A stretch of 64,000 bases of DNA from Corynebacterium vitaeruminis DSM 20294 (GCF_000550805.1 NZ_CP004353.1:930001-994000); one strand, 5' to 3'; numbered from the stretch's first letter, positions 19,342 through 28,191 are shown. The notes: generated by a model not told the origin, from the letters alone. Program-made: numbers and translations.

Positions 19342-19377
19342 AAGCGGTAGCACCCCGCGAGGGGAGAGCCACCGCTT
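19342..19377 (-). terminator. Terminator of the M23 peptidase gene
   Basis: Minus-strand AAGCGGTGGC pairs with GCTACCGCTT around an inner CCCC-TCGC-GGGG hairpin, then TTT. The rest of the gap 19147-19392 shows no gene. Confidence 0.8.
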
Positions 19378-19392
19378 GAAAAAGGGAAGTAG

Positions 19393-20103
19393 TTAGACGT
19401 TGATGCCGCGCTCTGCGAGCCACGCCTGCGGGTCGACCGCTGCGCCGCCGCCCGGGTGGATCTCGAAGTGCAGGTGGCTGCCGGTGGAGAAGCCGCGGGA
19501 ACCCATGCCTGCGATCTGCTGGCCGGCGTCGACGTGCTGGCCGACGGAGACGTCGAGGGTCTCCATGTGGCCGTAGACGGAGATGGAGCCGTCGTCGTGC
19601 TGGATGCGGATCCACTGGCCGTAGCCGGAAGCCGGGCCGGAGTCGATGACGGTGCCGGACATGACGGCCAGGATCGGGGTGCCGATCGCGTTGGCGATGT
19701 CGATGCCGGAGTGGAAGGTGCCCCAGCGCGGGCCGAACGGGGAGGTCAGGGTGCCGACTGCCGGAAGGGCGACGGTGACCTTCGGGGTGCGGGCGGCCTT
19801 GTCGGCTGCTGCGACCTCTTCGCTGTAGGCGGTGGCCTTGGTCAGCTGGGAGGACAGGTCGACGGTGGGCTTGAACTCCGCGATGGAAAGGATCTGCGGG
19901 GAGGAGCTGCCGTCGGGCAGAGCCGCGGACTCGTTGGCGGCGAGCTGAATCTCGGCGCCGTTGTTGGAAGCGTGCGCGAGGGCTGCGCCGCTCGCGCCGG
20001 CGGAAGAAACAGCAGTCGTGGCCAGGGCGACGAAAGCAGCGCGACCCTTGGTCGGCGAGGTCTGCTTGCGGTGCTTTCCGACGGTCTGTCGCTTCTGCTG
20101 CAT
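19393..20103 (-). CDS. Secreted M23 (LytM-type) peptidoglycan endopeptidase
   Basis: A zinc endopeptidase acting on peptide bridges of peptidoglycan outside the membrane. A basic N-terminus (KRQTVGKHRKQ) precedes a hydrophobic stretch at about 21-43 ending in ALAHA, a signal peptide or anchor. The M23 domain has all zinc and catalytic residues: H131 and D135 (HSGID), H179 (YGHM), and H210/H212 (SHLHFE). The substrate-binding SPFGPRWG block is present. The homologue lies beside uvrD1 in mycobacteria (Rv0950c). A long, structured, AT-rich upstream region suggests regulated expression, as for MtrA-controlled cell-wall peptidases. Confidence 0.9.
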   Translation of the reverse strand: MQQKRQTVGKHRKQTSPTKGRAAFVALATTAVSSAGASGAALAHASNNGAEIQLAANESAALPDGSSSPQILSIAEFKPTVDLSSQLTKATAYSEEVAAADKAARTPKVTVALPAVGTLTSPFGPRWGTFHSGIDIANAIGTPILAVMSGTVIDSGPASGYGQWIRIQHDDGSISVYGHMETLDVSVGQHVDAGQQIAGMGSRGFSTGSHLHFEIHPGGGAAVDPQAWLAERGINV

Positions 20104-20138
20104 GGAGGCCTACTTCCCTAAGTCATTCCAAATTTCTT

Positions 20139-20184
20139 GTTGGTTGCGTTCTTTCCTTAAGGAAGGGAACTCTTTGTAACCAAC
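20139..20184 (-). promoter_or_regulatory. Leader hairpin of the M23 peptidase gene
   Basis: GTTGGTT (20139-20145) pairs with AACCAAC (20178-20184); inside it CTTTCCTTAAGGAAGG forms a second palindrome. It lies 36-81 nt before the start codon, so it is probably in the transcript. Confidence 0.5.
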
Positions 20185-20201
20185 TTGTTATCTACCGAGA
20201 C

Positions 20202-20222
20202 GTAACGATAGCGGTTCGTTAC
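20202..20222. promoter_or_regulatory. Inverted repeat GTAACG-N9-CGTTAC, candidate MtrA-type operator
   Basis: A perfect 6-bp dyad with a 9-bp spacer, about 100 bp before the M23 gene start. GTTAC-containing repeats are bound by MtrA in related Actinobacteria, where cell-wall peptidase genes are targets. A further ACGTTAC half lies at about 20273. Assignment to MtrA is inference. Confidence 0.4.
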
Positions 20223-20720
20223 ATTCCAATCAAGCTATTTTGAACCCCTCACTTTCTTTGATTGGCCGAAAAACGTTACACAACTGCGAAAAATGCCCGA
20301 AAAAAAATTTTGAGAAATTTTTGCGATAGGGCGATTTTGGGACGAAAGTGACGAAAGTTTTGTTGATGGCGAACGTAAAAACTTGCCCTAGCGTGCGAAA
20401 TATTCACCGGTTATCGCAGGTCGAGCTCAGATTTGCCCACATATAATTCTTAAATTTTCCTCAGGAAGCTTTGTAGGTGAGGTTAGGTTTACGATCCCTC
20501 GACGGGGTGCCTCGAGCATTGATCTTTCAAATCAATAAACACGATAAGAGGGTGTGAATTATCTCAAGCCCTTGACTTTTGTGGCTTCTTTCCGGTGAAA
20601 ATGTTTTTCATGGGGTCTAAGTGCATACCTTATATATAAGTGAAAGAAGTTTCGCTCTCGTCGGGCGTTTCGCCGCCGTGTGTGTCCCCGTTGGCGGCGA
20701 AACCGTGGCAAGGTTGAGGA
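20223..20720. other. AT-rich gene-free region between M23 peptidase and perM
   Basis: About 500 bp without a convincing gene and clearly poorer in GC than the rest. It holds an A/T tract (20299-20325), a tandem duplication of GACGAAAGT (20341-20358), TTGACT at 20572 and a 12-bp palindrome CTTATATATAAG at 20629-20640 that could be the perM -10 region. Bent DNA or several regulator sites are likely. Confidence 0.5.
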
Positions 20721-22301
20721 ATGAGCAAGAAGTCGAGCCCGCAGCAGCACGCCGGTCCCAGTAGGCGACCGGCGGCACGGCGCTACCCACGCCGCATCGA
20801 CGGGGCCACCGGGCCCCTGTCCGTGGATCGCCCCGGCGGGGGAAATCGTCGGTTCGGGCGCAAGAAGGCGGCCCCGGAGGTCACCTTCGTCGAGCCGACC
20901 TTCCTCTCGCGCGTGCGGGCCTTCCTGCCGGTGACGGCACTTCCCAACCTCATCTGCGTGATCACCGCCATCGTCGTGGCGCTCGTGGCGCTCATCGCGA
21001 CCTCGTCCACGATGGTGGCCTTCCCCAGCTTCGTCGCGCAGTTCTGGCTCGTGGTGAACCTCGGCCCGGTGGTCGGGCGAGGGGAGACCATCTCGCTCCT
21101 GCCCTTGGCGCCCGCCATGCTGCTCGCGTGGGCGGTCTCGCGGCGGGTATACCGGACGGTCAAGGACCGCGTGAGCATCGCGGACCTCGCGGTCTTGGCC
21201 CTGTGCGTTCTGGGAATCCCGCTGTTGCTCACGCTCACCGCATCCGCGATGCTCCTCGACGCCTCCGCGGTCTTCGACGTGGAGGCCCCGCCGCTGGGCA
21301 CCGCCATCGCCCGAACCCTGCTCCTGCACGGCCTAGCGCTGGGGTGGGGGATGGGCCGCAGGCTCTGGCGCGCGCTGTGCCGCCGCTTCAGGCTGCCCGA
21401 TTGGCTCGTCGACTCCTCCCTCGACGCGGTTCGCGCCTTAAAGTACGTGGCTATCGGCGCGGGCGTCGTCTACCTTGTAGCGCTTGTGGTGCACTACTCG
21501 GAGCTGGGCACCGTCTATGGCGAGTACGGATCGGCCGCCGGCAAGATCGCGGTGACCCTCGTCAGCCTGCTGTACCTACCCAACGTGGTCGTGTCCACCG
21601 CGGCGCTGACCTTCGGCTCCGAGGTGGCGCTGGGGCAGGGGTCGGTCTCGCTCTTCGGGGCGAACCTCGTGCCCCTGCCGCCGCTACCGGCGTTGGCCGC
21701 CGTGCCCCAGAACGCCCACGCGTGGGCGATGGTCGTGCTCGTCGTGCCCACGCTCGGGGTGCTCGCATCCATTGTTCGCAACGTCCCGACCGTGAAGGTG
21801 GCCGCGGTCGGCGGGCTGTTTGCCAGCCTGTACACGCTCATCATCGTGTTCCTCAGTGCTGGCACGCTCGGCGTGTACGGTTACGTCGGACCCTCGGCGT
21901 GGCTGAGCGCCAGCCTCGCGCTGGCATGGATCGGCGGCATCTCCGTCATTGCGGCCGTGGTCGCGCTGCTCATGCAGCGGGGGATCGAGAAGTCCGTGGT
22001 CGAGATCGAGGAAGAGCAGGTCCTCATCGAGGACGAGACGGAAGAGGAGGAAGCGGAGGACTCCGAGGCTGTCGAGGACACCGATACCGCCCAAGAGGCA
22101 GAAGAAGCAGAAGAAGCAGAAGAACTAGTGGATCCAGAGGACGAATCGGACACGGTAGAAGAGATAAAAGAGGAAGAAGTTCCGGAGGAGCCCGAGGCGG
22201 AGCAGGAAGCAGCGTCGGAAGAAACGGAGGAACCCGCCCTGCCGGATGAGGAAACCGAGCCGGAGGCCGTCGACAAGCAAGAAAAGGGCGACGAGGGCTA
22301 A
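20721..22301 (+). CDS. perM: PerM-like integral membrane protein (DUF6350), 526 aa
   Basis: A homologue by position and layout of mycobacterial PerM (Rv0955), a membrane protein that supports cell division and persistence, reported to stabilise the divisome protein FtsB. A basic, disordered N-terminus of about 65 residues precedes about ten hydrophobic segments between residues 70 and 425, followed by a tail of about 100 residues that is almost all Glu/Asp (short AEEAEE repeats). The tail must be cytoplasmic. AAGG lies 7 nt before the ATG. purN and purH follow directly, as in mycobacteria. The tail appears much more acidic than I would expect for the family. Confidence 0.8.
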   Translation: MSKKSSPQQHAGPSRRPAARRYPRRIDGATGPLSVDRPGGGNRRFGRKKAAPEVTFVEPTFLSRVRAFLPVTALPNLICVITAIVVALVALIATSSTMVAFPSFVAQFWLVVNLGPVVGRGETISLLPLAPAMLLAWAVSRRVYRTVKDRVSIADLAVLALCVLGIPLLLTLTASAMLLDASAVFDVEAPPLGTAIARTLLLHGLALGWGMGRRLWRALCRRFRLPDWLVDSSLDAVRALKYVAIGAGVVYLVALVVHYSELGTVYGEYGSAAGKIAVTLVSLLYLPNVVVSTAALTFGSEVALGQGSVSLFGANLVPLPPLPALAAVPQNAHAWAMVVLVVPTLGVLASIVRNVPTVKVAAVGGLFASLYTLIIVFLSAGTLGVYGYVGPSAWLSASLALAWIGGISVIAAVVALLMQRGIEKSVVEIEEEQVLIEDETEEEEAEDSEAVEDTDTAQEAEEAEEAEELVDPEDESDTVEEIKEEEVPEEPEAEQEAASEETEEPALPDEETEPEAVDKQEKGDEG

Positions 22302-22338
22302 GCCGGGTGCGGTAGGTGGACACTCGGGTTGGAGACGC

Positions 22339-22351
22339 TAGAATAATCCGA
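22339..22351 (+). promoter_or_regulatory. Leaderless promoter of purN
   Basis: TAGAAT (22339-22344) followed by 7 nt and the GTG start at 22352. This decides the start codon against the upstream ATG at 22316. Confidence 0.65.
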
Positions 22352-23017
22352 GTGACCAGCACTGAAACTCTCGTTGCAGAAAACAAACCCGCTTGCCTGC
22401 CGATCGTTGTCATGGCATCCGGCTCTGGTACCCTCTTGCAGGCCATCATCGATCACCAGGAAACTGGTGATTTTTCTGTTGGTGGGGCAGGGTACACGGT
22501 GATTGGTGTTGTCACTGACGTCGATTGCCCGGCGATCGAGCGCGCGCGGAAGGCGGGCATCCCCGCGGTGACGGTTCCCTTGGAAAAGGGCGCCGACCGC
22601 GAGGTGTGGAACGAGCAGTTGGCCGAGGCGGTCGGCAGCTTCGATCCGCACCTGGTGGTGTCCGCGGGCTTCATGAAGATCCTGGGGAGCACGTTCCTCG
22701 AGCGCTTCGGCGGCCGGATCATCAACACCCACCCCGCGCTGCTGCCGTCCTTCCCGGGCGCGCACGCGGTGCGCGATGCGCTCGCCTACGGCGTCAAGGT
22801 CACCGGTTCCACCGTCCACTTCGTCGACGAGGGCGTGGACACCGGGAAGATCATCGCCCAGAAGCCGGTCGAGATCATGCCGGGGGAGCGGGAAGAGGAT
22901 CTGCACGAGAGGATCAAGCAAGTAGAGCGAAAGCTCATCGTGTCCGTACTCAACTCCGCGGTCGTGGTCATGGGCGCGGAGAAAAATTCAGGAGAGGTGT
23001 CCTTCACTAATGAGTGA
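22352..23017 (+). CDS. purN: Phosphoribosylglycinamide formyltransferase PurN
   Basis: Third step of purine synthesis: transfers formyl from 10-formyl-THF to GAR. 221 aa from the GTG at 22352. The phosphate-binding [14 protein letters not shown] loop, the catalytic Asn/His block [22 protein letters not shown] and the Asp-containing [19 protein letters not shown] are all present. The last 8 bp overlap the start of purH, so the two are translationally coupled. Confidence 0.95.
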   Translation: MTSTETLVAENKPACLPIVVMASGSGTLLQAIIDHQETGDFSVGGAGYTVIGVVTDVDCPAIERARKAGIPAVTVPLEKGADREVWNEQLAEAVGSFDPHLVVSAGFMKILGSTFLERFGGRIINTHPALLPSFPGAHAVRDALAYGVKVTGSTVHFVDEGVDTGKIIAQKPVEIMPGEREEDLHERIKQVERKLIVSVLNSAVVVMGAEKNSGEVSFTNE

Positions 23018-24584
23018 TGACCTTAAGGTAATCAAGCGCGCGCTGATCAGCGTCTACGACAAGACGGGTCTGGAAGGCCTCGCACGCGCCCTCAACGATG
23101 CTGGCGTGGAGATTGTCTCCACCGGCTCTACCGCTGCCAAGATCGCAGAATCTGGCGTCCCCGTCACCAAGGTCGAGGAGCTCACGGGCTTCCCCGAGTG
23201 TCTCGAGGGCCGCGTCAAGACCCTGCACCCGCGCGTCCACGCGGGCATCCTCGCCGACACCCGCAAGCAGGACCACCTCGACCAGCTCGCCGAGCTGGGC
23301 GTTGAGCCGTTCCAGCTGGTCGTCGTCAACCTCTACCCGTTCACCGAGACCGTCGCCTCCGGCGCCGACTTCGACGCTTGCGTCGAGCAGATCGACATCG
23401 GAGGCCCGTCCATGGTGCGCGCCGCCGCGAAGAACCACCCGTCCGTCGCCGTGGTCGTCGACCCGGCCCGCTACGGCGAGGTCGCCGAGGCCGTGAAGAA
23501 CGGCGGTTTCACCCGCGCCCAGCGCACCGCGCTGGCCGTCGACGCCTTCCGCCACACCGCCTCCTACGACGTCGCCGTCGCCACCTGGATGGGCGGCCAG
23601 ATCATGGCCGAGGACGAGCAGTTCCCGGAGTGGATCGGCGAGACCTACACCCGCTCCAACGTGCTGCGCTATGGCGAGAACCCGCACCAGGCGGCCGCGC
23701 TCTACACCCACGCCGGCGAGGAGGGCCTGGCCCAGGCCACCCAGCTCCACGGCAAGGAGATGAGCTACAACAACTACACCGACTCCGACGCCGCGTGGCG
23801 CGCCGCCTGGGACCACGAGCGCCCGTGCGTGGCCATCATCAAGCACGCCAACCCCTGTGGCATCGCCGTGTCCGACAACTCCATCGCCGAGGCCCACCGC
23901 AACGCGCACGCCTGCGACCCGGTCTCCGCGTTCGGCGGCGTCATCGCCTCCAACCGCAAGGTCACCGTCGAGATGGCCAAGCAGGTCGCCGAGATCTTCA
24001 CCGAGGTCATCATCGCCCCGTCCTACGAGGACGGCGCGGTCGAGGTGCTCTCCCAGAAGAAGAACATCCGCATCCTCGTGGCCAAGAAGCCGACCACCCA
24101 CGCCTTCGAGGGCAAGGAGATCTCCGGCGGCAAGCTGTTGCAGGAGCACGACGCCTACCAGGCCGAGGGCGACGACGCCGCCAACTGGACGCTCGCGTCC
24201 GGCGAGGCCGCCTCCCCCGAGCTGCTCGCCGAGCTCGAGTTCGCGTGGCGCGCGGTGCGTGCCGTGAAGTCCAACGCGATCCTGCTGTCCAAGAACGGCG
24301 CCACCGTCGGCGTCGGCATGGGTCAGGTCAACCGCGTCGACTCCGCCAAGCTGGCCGTCGAGCGCGCCAACTCGCTCGCGGGTGACGAGAAGCGCGCGGC
24401 CGGCTCCGTCGCCGCCTCCGACGCCTTCTTCCCGTTCGCCGATGGCTTCCAGGTGCTTGCCGACGCTGGCGTGACCGCTGTCGTCCAGCCGGGAGGCTCC
24501 ATCCGTGACGCCGAGGTCATCGAGGCCGCCAAGGCCGCGGGCGTGACCATGTACCTCACCGGCGTCCGCCACTTCGCGCACTAA
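23010..24584 (+). CDS. purH: Bifunctional AICAR transformylase / IMP cyclohydrolase PurH
   Basis: Last two steps of IMP synthesis. The N-terminal cyclohydrolase domain begins [20 protein letters not shown] and holds STGSTAAKI; the C-terminal transformylase domain carries the KHANPCG motif with the catalytic Lys-His pair, then DPVSAFGG and the end motif [10 protein letters not shown]...[11 protein letters not shown]. 524 aa, normal. GGAGAGG lies upstream of the ATG inside the end of purN. A strong terminator follows. Confidence 0.97.
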   Translation: MSDDLKVIKRALISVYDKTGLEGLARALNDAGVEIVSTGSTAAKIAESGVPVTKVEELTGFPECLEGRVKTLHPRVHAGILADTRKQDHLDQLAELGVEPFQLVVVNLYPFTETVASGADFDACVEQIDIGGPSMVRAAAKNHPSVAVVVDPARYGEVAEAVKNGGFTRAQRTALAVDAFRHTASYDVAVATWMGGQIMAEDEQFPEWIGETYTRSNVLRYGENPHQAAALYTHAGEEGLAQATQLHGKEMSYNNYTDSDAAWRAAWDHERPCVAIIKHANPCGIAVSDNSIAEAHRNAHACDPVSAFGGVIASNRKVTVEMAKQVAEIFTEVIIAPSYEDGAVEVLSQKKNIRILVAKKPTTHAFEGKEISGGKLLQEHDAYQAEGDDAANWTLASGEAASPELLAELEFAWRAVRAVKSNAILLSKNGATVGVGMGQVNRVDSAKLAVERANSLAGDEKRAAGSVAASDAFFPFADGFQVLADAGVTAVVQPGGSIRDAEVIEAAKAAGVTMYLTGVRHFAH

Positions 24585-24602
24585 TCACGCACAACTGTGC
24601 GG

Positions 24603-24636
24603 CCCCGCCTTTCCCCCTGTGGAAAGGCGGGGTTTT
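24603..24636 (+). terminator. Terminator after purH
   Basis: CCCCGCCTTTCC and GGAAAGGCGGGG form a 12-bp perfect stem with a 6-nt loop, then TTTT. Confidence 0.92.
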
Positions 24637-24674
24637 CCGCGTCCCGGGGCATTCTCGCACGGTAGGGTGTCCCT

Positions 24675-25502
24675 ATGACTTCTACCTTCCACATCCCGGG
24701 CCCAGCGATCCTGTTCGCCCCCTCCAACCGCGCGGAGATCATCCCCAAGGCGGCGGCCCGCGCCGACATGGTCATCCTCGATCTCGAGGACGGGGCGGGC
24801 GACGTCGACCGCGACGTGGCCTACGAGAACATCCGCAACGCGAAGCTCGACCCCGCGCGCACCTTCGTGAGGATCGTCGGTCCGCAGGACCCGCACCACG
24901 CCGAGGATCTCGCCTTCGTGCGCATGACGGAATACACCAACGTCATCGTGCCCAAGGTCGGCGCGACCCTGCCGCCGAACCTCGACGGCCTTAACATCGT
25001 CCCGATCATCGAGACCCCGGCCGCGGTGATCAACATCGCGGCGATCGCCGCGGACGACAACGTCGTGGGCCTCTACTGGGGCGCCGACGACCTCACCATC
25101 GAGCTGGGCGGCTTGTACTCCCGTCGCCGCGAGGACGAGCCGAACCCGGGCTCCTACCGCCCGGCGATGCAGCTGGCCCGCCAGCTCACCCTCATCCACG
25201 CCGCCGCCGTGGGCAAGTTCGCGATGGACGCCGTCTACCAGGACTTCAAGGACGAGGAGGGGCTCTACCTCGAGGCGCTGGACTCCGCGCGCATGGGCTT
25301 TAGCCTCTACCCGTGCATCCACCCGCGCCAGGTGGAGGTGGTCCGCCGCGCGTTCCGCCCCAGCGACGAGCAGCTCGAGTGGGCGCGCCGGATCGCCGAG
25401 GAGACGAAGAAGCACCCGGGCGCGTTCAAGCTCGACGGGGAGATGGTCGACGCGCCGCTCATCAAGCTCGCAGGCATCCTGCTCGGCCGGGCGGGCGAAT
25501 AA
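24675..25502 (+). CDS. CitE-like / HpcH-HpaI lyase, copy A (275 aa)
   Basis: A TIM-barrel CoA-ester lyase of the CitE-like group. The family signature is clear: substrate Arg region FAPSNR, Glu and Asp of ADMVILDLEDGAGD, the Glu of PIIETPAAV and the Asp of YWGADDL, with a C-terminal Lys/Gly-rich cap. No citF or citD partner is present, so it is not a true citrate lyase beta subunit. It lies between purH and amtR. The enzyme at 33716 is a paralogue. TAGGGT lies 6 nt before the ATG (leaderless). Substrate unknown; malyl- or citramalyl-CoA are options. Confidence 0.85.
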   Translation: MTSTFHIPGPAILFAPSNRAEIIPKAAARADMVILDLEDGAGDVDRDVAYENIRNAKLDPARTFVRIVGPQDPHHAEDLAFVRMTEYTNVIVPKVGATLPPNLDGLNIVPIIETPAAVINIAAIAADDNVVGLYWGADDLTIELGGLYSRRREDEPNPGSYRPAMQLARQLTLIHAAAVGKFAMDAVYQDFKDEEGLYLEALDSARMGFSLYPCIHPRQVEVVRRAFRPSDEQLEWARRIAEETKKHPGAFKLDGEMVDAPLIKLAGILLGRAGE

Positions 25503-25503
25503 G

Positions 25504-25543
25504 AAAAAGGCAGTGCGACGGGGCATCCGTCTCACTGCCTTTT
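25504..25543. terminator. Bidirectional terminator between citE-like gene and amtR
   Basis: A-rich, AAAAGGCAGTG-GACGG and CCGTC-CACTGCCTTTT pair with one internal mismatch around a GGCAT loop; T on both strands serves both converging genes. Confidence 0.9.
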
Positions 25544-25560
25544 GTGCGTCACGCCGAGGG

Positions 25561-26250
25561 CTACTTCGAGTCCTCCTCCAGCTCCTCGCTGGCCTGCTTG
25601 ATGAGCTCGAGCGTGCGCTCGACGCGGTTGGAGGGCAGCTCGCATCCGAGGACCGCCAGCACGGCGTCGGCAAGCATAATTGCAAGATCCGGGAGCGAAT
25701 CCTCTGCCAGGGGGAACGGAACCACGCCGTCGTTCTTGCGCATTTCGATGACCGACAACGCGATGTGGAAGGGGAGATCGACGCGGGGGTCGTCGGGGCC
25801 GACGATCTCGCCCGCGATGTCGCGGAAGATCTGCTCCAGCTGGGCGCGCTGGGCGTGGTAGTCGGAGAACTCCTCGGAGGCGGCGACGGGCAGCTGGTAG
25901 AGGCGTCCGACGTTCCACCGGGAGGACAAGAGCAGGCGGCACTCGGCGGCGGTGAGCGCCCACAGGCGCAGGGGCGCGTTGGCCTCCGCCTCGCCGAGGC
26001 TTGCGGCAAGTGCGGTGGACGGCTCCACGGTCGAGTTCAGGAGCTTGAGGAAGATCTCCGTCTTCGAAGGGAAGTGATAGTACAGCGATGCCTGGCGGAT
26101 GCCCACGGCGTCGGCGATCTGGTGGGTAGATGTAGTTGCGAAACCCTGGGTGGTAAACAGCTCCGCGGAAGCATCCAAGATCTCCTCGCGGGCGGTGCTG
26201 CCACGGCGACGAGGGCTCTTCTTTCGAGGACGTCCAACAGCTCCTGCCAT
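25561..26250 (-). CDS. amtR: TetR-family master regulator of nitrogen control AmtR
   Basis: Represses ammonium uptake and assimilation genes (amtA, amtB, glnK, gltBD, urea genes in C. glutamicum); released by adenylylated GlnK rather than a small ligand. The 229-aa protein begins MAGAVGRPRKK, as in C. glutamicum AmtR, and the DNA-binding domain (REEILDASAELFTTQGFATTSTHQIADAVGIRQASLYYHFPSKTEIF) is nearly identical to it. SVIEMR and the ELIKQASEELEE tail also match. The longer frame start at 26307 is not needed. The neighbourhood purH-citE-amtR is the corynebacterial order. An AmtR-like inverted repeat lies around its own -10. Confidence 0.96.
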   Translation of the reverse strand: MAGAVGRPRKKSPRRRGSTAREEILDASAELFTTQGFATTSTHQIADAVGIRQASLYYHFPSKTEIFLKLLNSTVEPSTALAASLGEAEANAPLRLWALTAAECRLLLSSRWNVGRLYQLPVAASEEFSDYHAQRAQLEQIFRDIAGEIVGPDDPRVDLPFHIALSVIEMRKNDGVVPFPLAEDSLPDLAIMLADAVLAVLGCELPSNRVERTLELIKQASEELEEDSK

Positions 26251-26311
26251 GATGGTTTCACACCCCTTTCCCTTGTGCGTTAGGCGCCCACCTCGTGGTG
26301 AACGCAAGGAC

Positions 26312-26340
26312 TTTCTATTTTATACAATGACCGATAGAAA
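26312..26340 (-). promoter_or_regulatory. amtR promoter with TTTCTAT-N15-ATAGAAA inverted repeat
   Basis: TTTCTAT (26312-26318) and ATAGAAA (26334-26340) flank a minus-strand TATAAA -10. The half-sites match the ends of the AmtR box (CTAT-N6-ATAG), but the spacer is 15 not 6, about one helical turn longer. Autoregulation is possible, not shown. Confidence 0.4.
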
Positions 26341-26382
26341 CCCGGCATTGAGCTGGCCAGCAATTGCGATAAGGCCGGGCGC

Positions 26383-27288
26383 TTAGGACTGATTGAGCGC
26401 TATCCCGTGCTCCGCGGCGAGCGAGTGCGCCACCTCGGAGACGAGCCTACTGGACGCACCGTAGATGCTGCGCTGGAGCGCGGGCAGGTACTCGGCAGTA
26501 GAGGACTGATTGTCGATGCGGTCGGTCCAGCGGCGGAACTGCAGCTGCAGCCCGGCGTCCCAGGCCTCGCGCAGGTAGTCCGCCTGGGCCTGGTTGAGGA
26601 CCCCCGCGGCCAGCCCGGCGGCGATGCGGTCGAGCGTGGTCAGCGCGGTCGAGCCCGCGGCGACCCCGGCCCAGCGCGCGATGGCGATGATGGGGTAGAG
26701 CAGGTCGCGGCGCACGTCCACGCTCACGTCGCGGTCGGGCAGCCCCTCGTAGACCTGCACCGCCGGCGGGCGCAGCGCGATGGCGTCCACGAGCAGGCAG
26801 TGGTGCTCGTTGCGGCGCAGCACCTCGTCGAGCAGCCAGGTGCCGGCGTCTGCGAAGATGGCCAGCTCCGCGCTCGTCGCGGTGGCGACGGCGGCCTTCC
26901 ACTCCTCCTTGCTTCGCGTTCCGACGCCAAGGGGGGTGACGTCCGTGTTGAGCCCGACCGCGGTGATGAGGTCGGTAAGCGGCTGCGTGTCTGCGTCCGC
27001 GGGGCCCACCGCCAGCCACTTGATGGGCGAGTTGGGCAGCGCGTCGCCGCGCCCGACCGAGCCGGTGAGCACGAGGGTGGCGCCCCCGGTGAGCTCAGGG
27101 ATGGCGGGGGAGTGCAGCGCGTCGGTGACCAGCGCGGAGAACCACACGACGAGGTCCTGCGGGGCCTCGTCGTGGTCGACGGCGTTGCGGACGAGGTCCT
27201 GGGCCTCGGCGAGGACTCCGCGCAGCATCGGGGTGCTCGAGCACAGCGGCGCCTGCTCGGCAAGCTCTGTCAGTGATGAATGCAACAC
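26383..27288 (-). CDS. DUF294-type putative nucleotidyltransferase, catalytic motif degraded (301 aa)
   Basis: Resembles the C-terminal half of GlnD-like/DUF294 proteins: a nucleotidyltransferase fold (GGATLVLTGSVGRGDALPNSPIKWLAVG) plus a helical substrate-binding domain (DVRRDLLYPIIAIARWAGVAAGSTALTTLDRI). Active enzymes carry G-S-x-G-R-x-E and then D-x-D; here the two Asp positions appear to be Ser-Pro-x-Lys, so catalysis is doubtful. It lacks the CBS and cNMP domains usual for DUF294 proteins. GTG start. It sits upstream of amtR, which is of interest because AmtR responds to GlnK adenylylated by GlnD. A regulatory role is speculation. Confidence 0.7.
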   Translation of the reverse strand: MLHSSLTELAEQAPLCSSTPMLRGVLAEAQDLVRNAVDHDEAPQDLVVWFSALVTDALHSPAIPELTGGATLVLTGSVGRGDALPNSPIKWLAVGPADADTQPLTDLITAVGLNTDVTPLGVGTRSKEEWKAAVATATSAELAIFADAGTWLLDEVLRRNEHHCLLVDAIALRPPAVQVYEGLPDRDVSVDVRRDLLYPIIAIARWAGVAAGSTALTTLDRIAAGLAAGVLNQAQADYLREAWDAGLQLQFRRWTDRIDNQSSTAEYLPALQRSIYGASSRLVSEVAHSLAAEHGIALNQS

Positions 27289-27597
27289 GATTGTCTGGTC
27301 TTCCCTAAAGTCGAAGGTGGACTATCTTTTCTAAACCTACCGCACGACAGGTGAGGGGCGAAAACCTTGCGCGCGGACGGTTCCGTGGCGCTTGCCTATT
27401 CCGTATATGTTCCTGACGAGATGCGAAGGCTGCAAAGGGCTCGATTCGCGTTCCCCGGCGGATTCGGGGCGGCTCGGTCGCGGCTGTGGGGATGAGGTGC
27501 AGTAAGTTGTCAATTGGTCGCCCCATGCGGCGATTCCACCCTCAGGCGAACCCCGGGCCGAGGGCGGGCAGCAGGATTTCGGTGGTGGGAGGCCTAC
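27289..27597. other. Gene-free gap between the DUF294-like gene and the TetR gene
   Basis: 309 bp. A divergent promoter region must lie here, but no clear -10/-35 pair was found; TTGTCA at about 27507 is one candidate. No repeat of the GTTAAT palindrome is present. No small gene seen. Confidence 0.35.
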
Positions 27598-28191
27598 GTG
27601 ACCACGGAACGCGAGCGCGCCAAGGCGCAGCGTCGACAAGAGCTCCTCAAGCAGGCGGCCGCGATCATGGCGGAGAAGGGCTTTCACCAGACCCGCCTCG
27701 CCGACGTCGGCGCCGCGGTGGGCATCTCCGGACCGGCGCTGTACCGCCACTTTGCGAACAAGGAGGACCTGCTCGGCGCCATCCTCATCGAGATCTCCAT
27801 CCGACTGGTCGACGGCGCGCGGGCGGCGTTCGCGCGCCATACCGACGACGTCGCGGACAACCCCGGGGCGGTGCTCGAGGAGCTGCTGGCGATGCACGTC
27901 GACGTGGCCGTCGACGAGGCCGACCTCGTGCGCGTTCAGGGCAGGGAGATCGACAACCTGGAGGAGGGCGTGCGGGCAAAGGTCCGTTCGCTGCAGCGCG
28001 CCTACCTGGGGCAATGGACGGACGCGCTGCTCCGAGCGCGGCCGGATCTCGACCGCCCTACGGCGCGCGTGCGCGTGCAGGCGGCGGCGACCCTGCTCAA
28101 CGCCGCGCGCTACGTCCTGCATTGGGCGGATCGCGACTGGCTCAAGGAGGAGCTGACCAAGATGGCCCGCGCGGCCATGCTCGTGGAGTAA
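27598..28191 (+). CDS. TetR-family regulator, BkaR-like (197 aa)
   Basis: Candidate repressor of the adjacent acyl-CoA operon. GTG start with GGGAGG 5 nt upstream (TTERERAKAQRRQELLKQ). The HTH is typical: AAAIMAEKGFHQTRLADVGAAVGISGPALYRHFANKEDLL. The position, just before a leucine-degradation operon, equals that of Rv2506 (BkaR), a TetR repressor of branched-chain keto-acid metabolism in mycobacteria. A 16-bp palindrome suited to a TetR dimer lies before the operon and again before etfB. The ligand is probably a CoA thioester; that is inference. Confidence 0.85.
   Translation: MTTERERAKAQRRQELLKQAAAIMAEKGFHQTRLADVGAAVGISGPALYRHFANKEDLLGAILIEISIRLVDGARAAFARHTDDVADNPGAVLEELLAMHVDVAVDEADLVRVQGREIDNLEEGVRAKVRSLQRAYLGQWTDALLRARPDLDRPTARVRVQAAATLLNAARYVLHWADRDWLKEELTKMARAAMLVE

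Noticed and set aside
22119..22139. ACTAGTGGATCC inside perM, resembling a cloning-vector polylinker
   Set aside because: It lies in frame in the acidic tail (ELVDPED) with natural flanks; coincidence is the simpler view.
23007..24581. A 524-codon frame antisense to purH
   Set aside because: Mirror frame of a strongly biased gene; low-complexity V/G/L/R sequence without domains.
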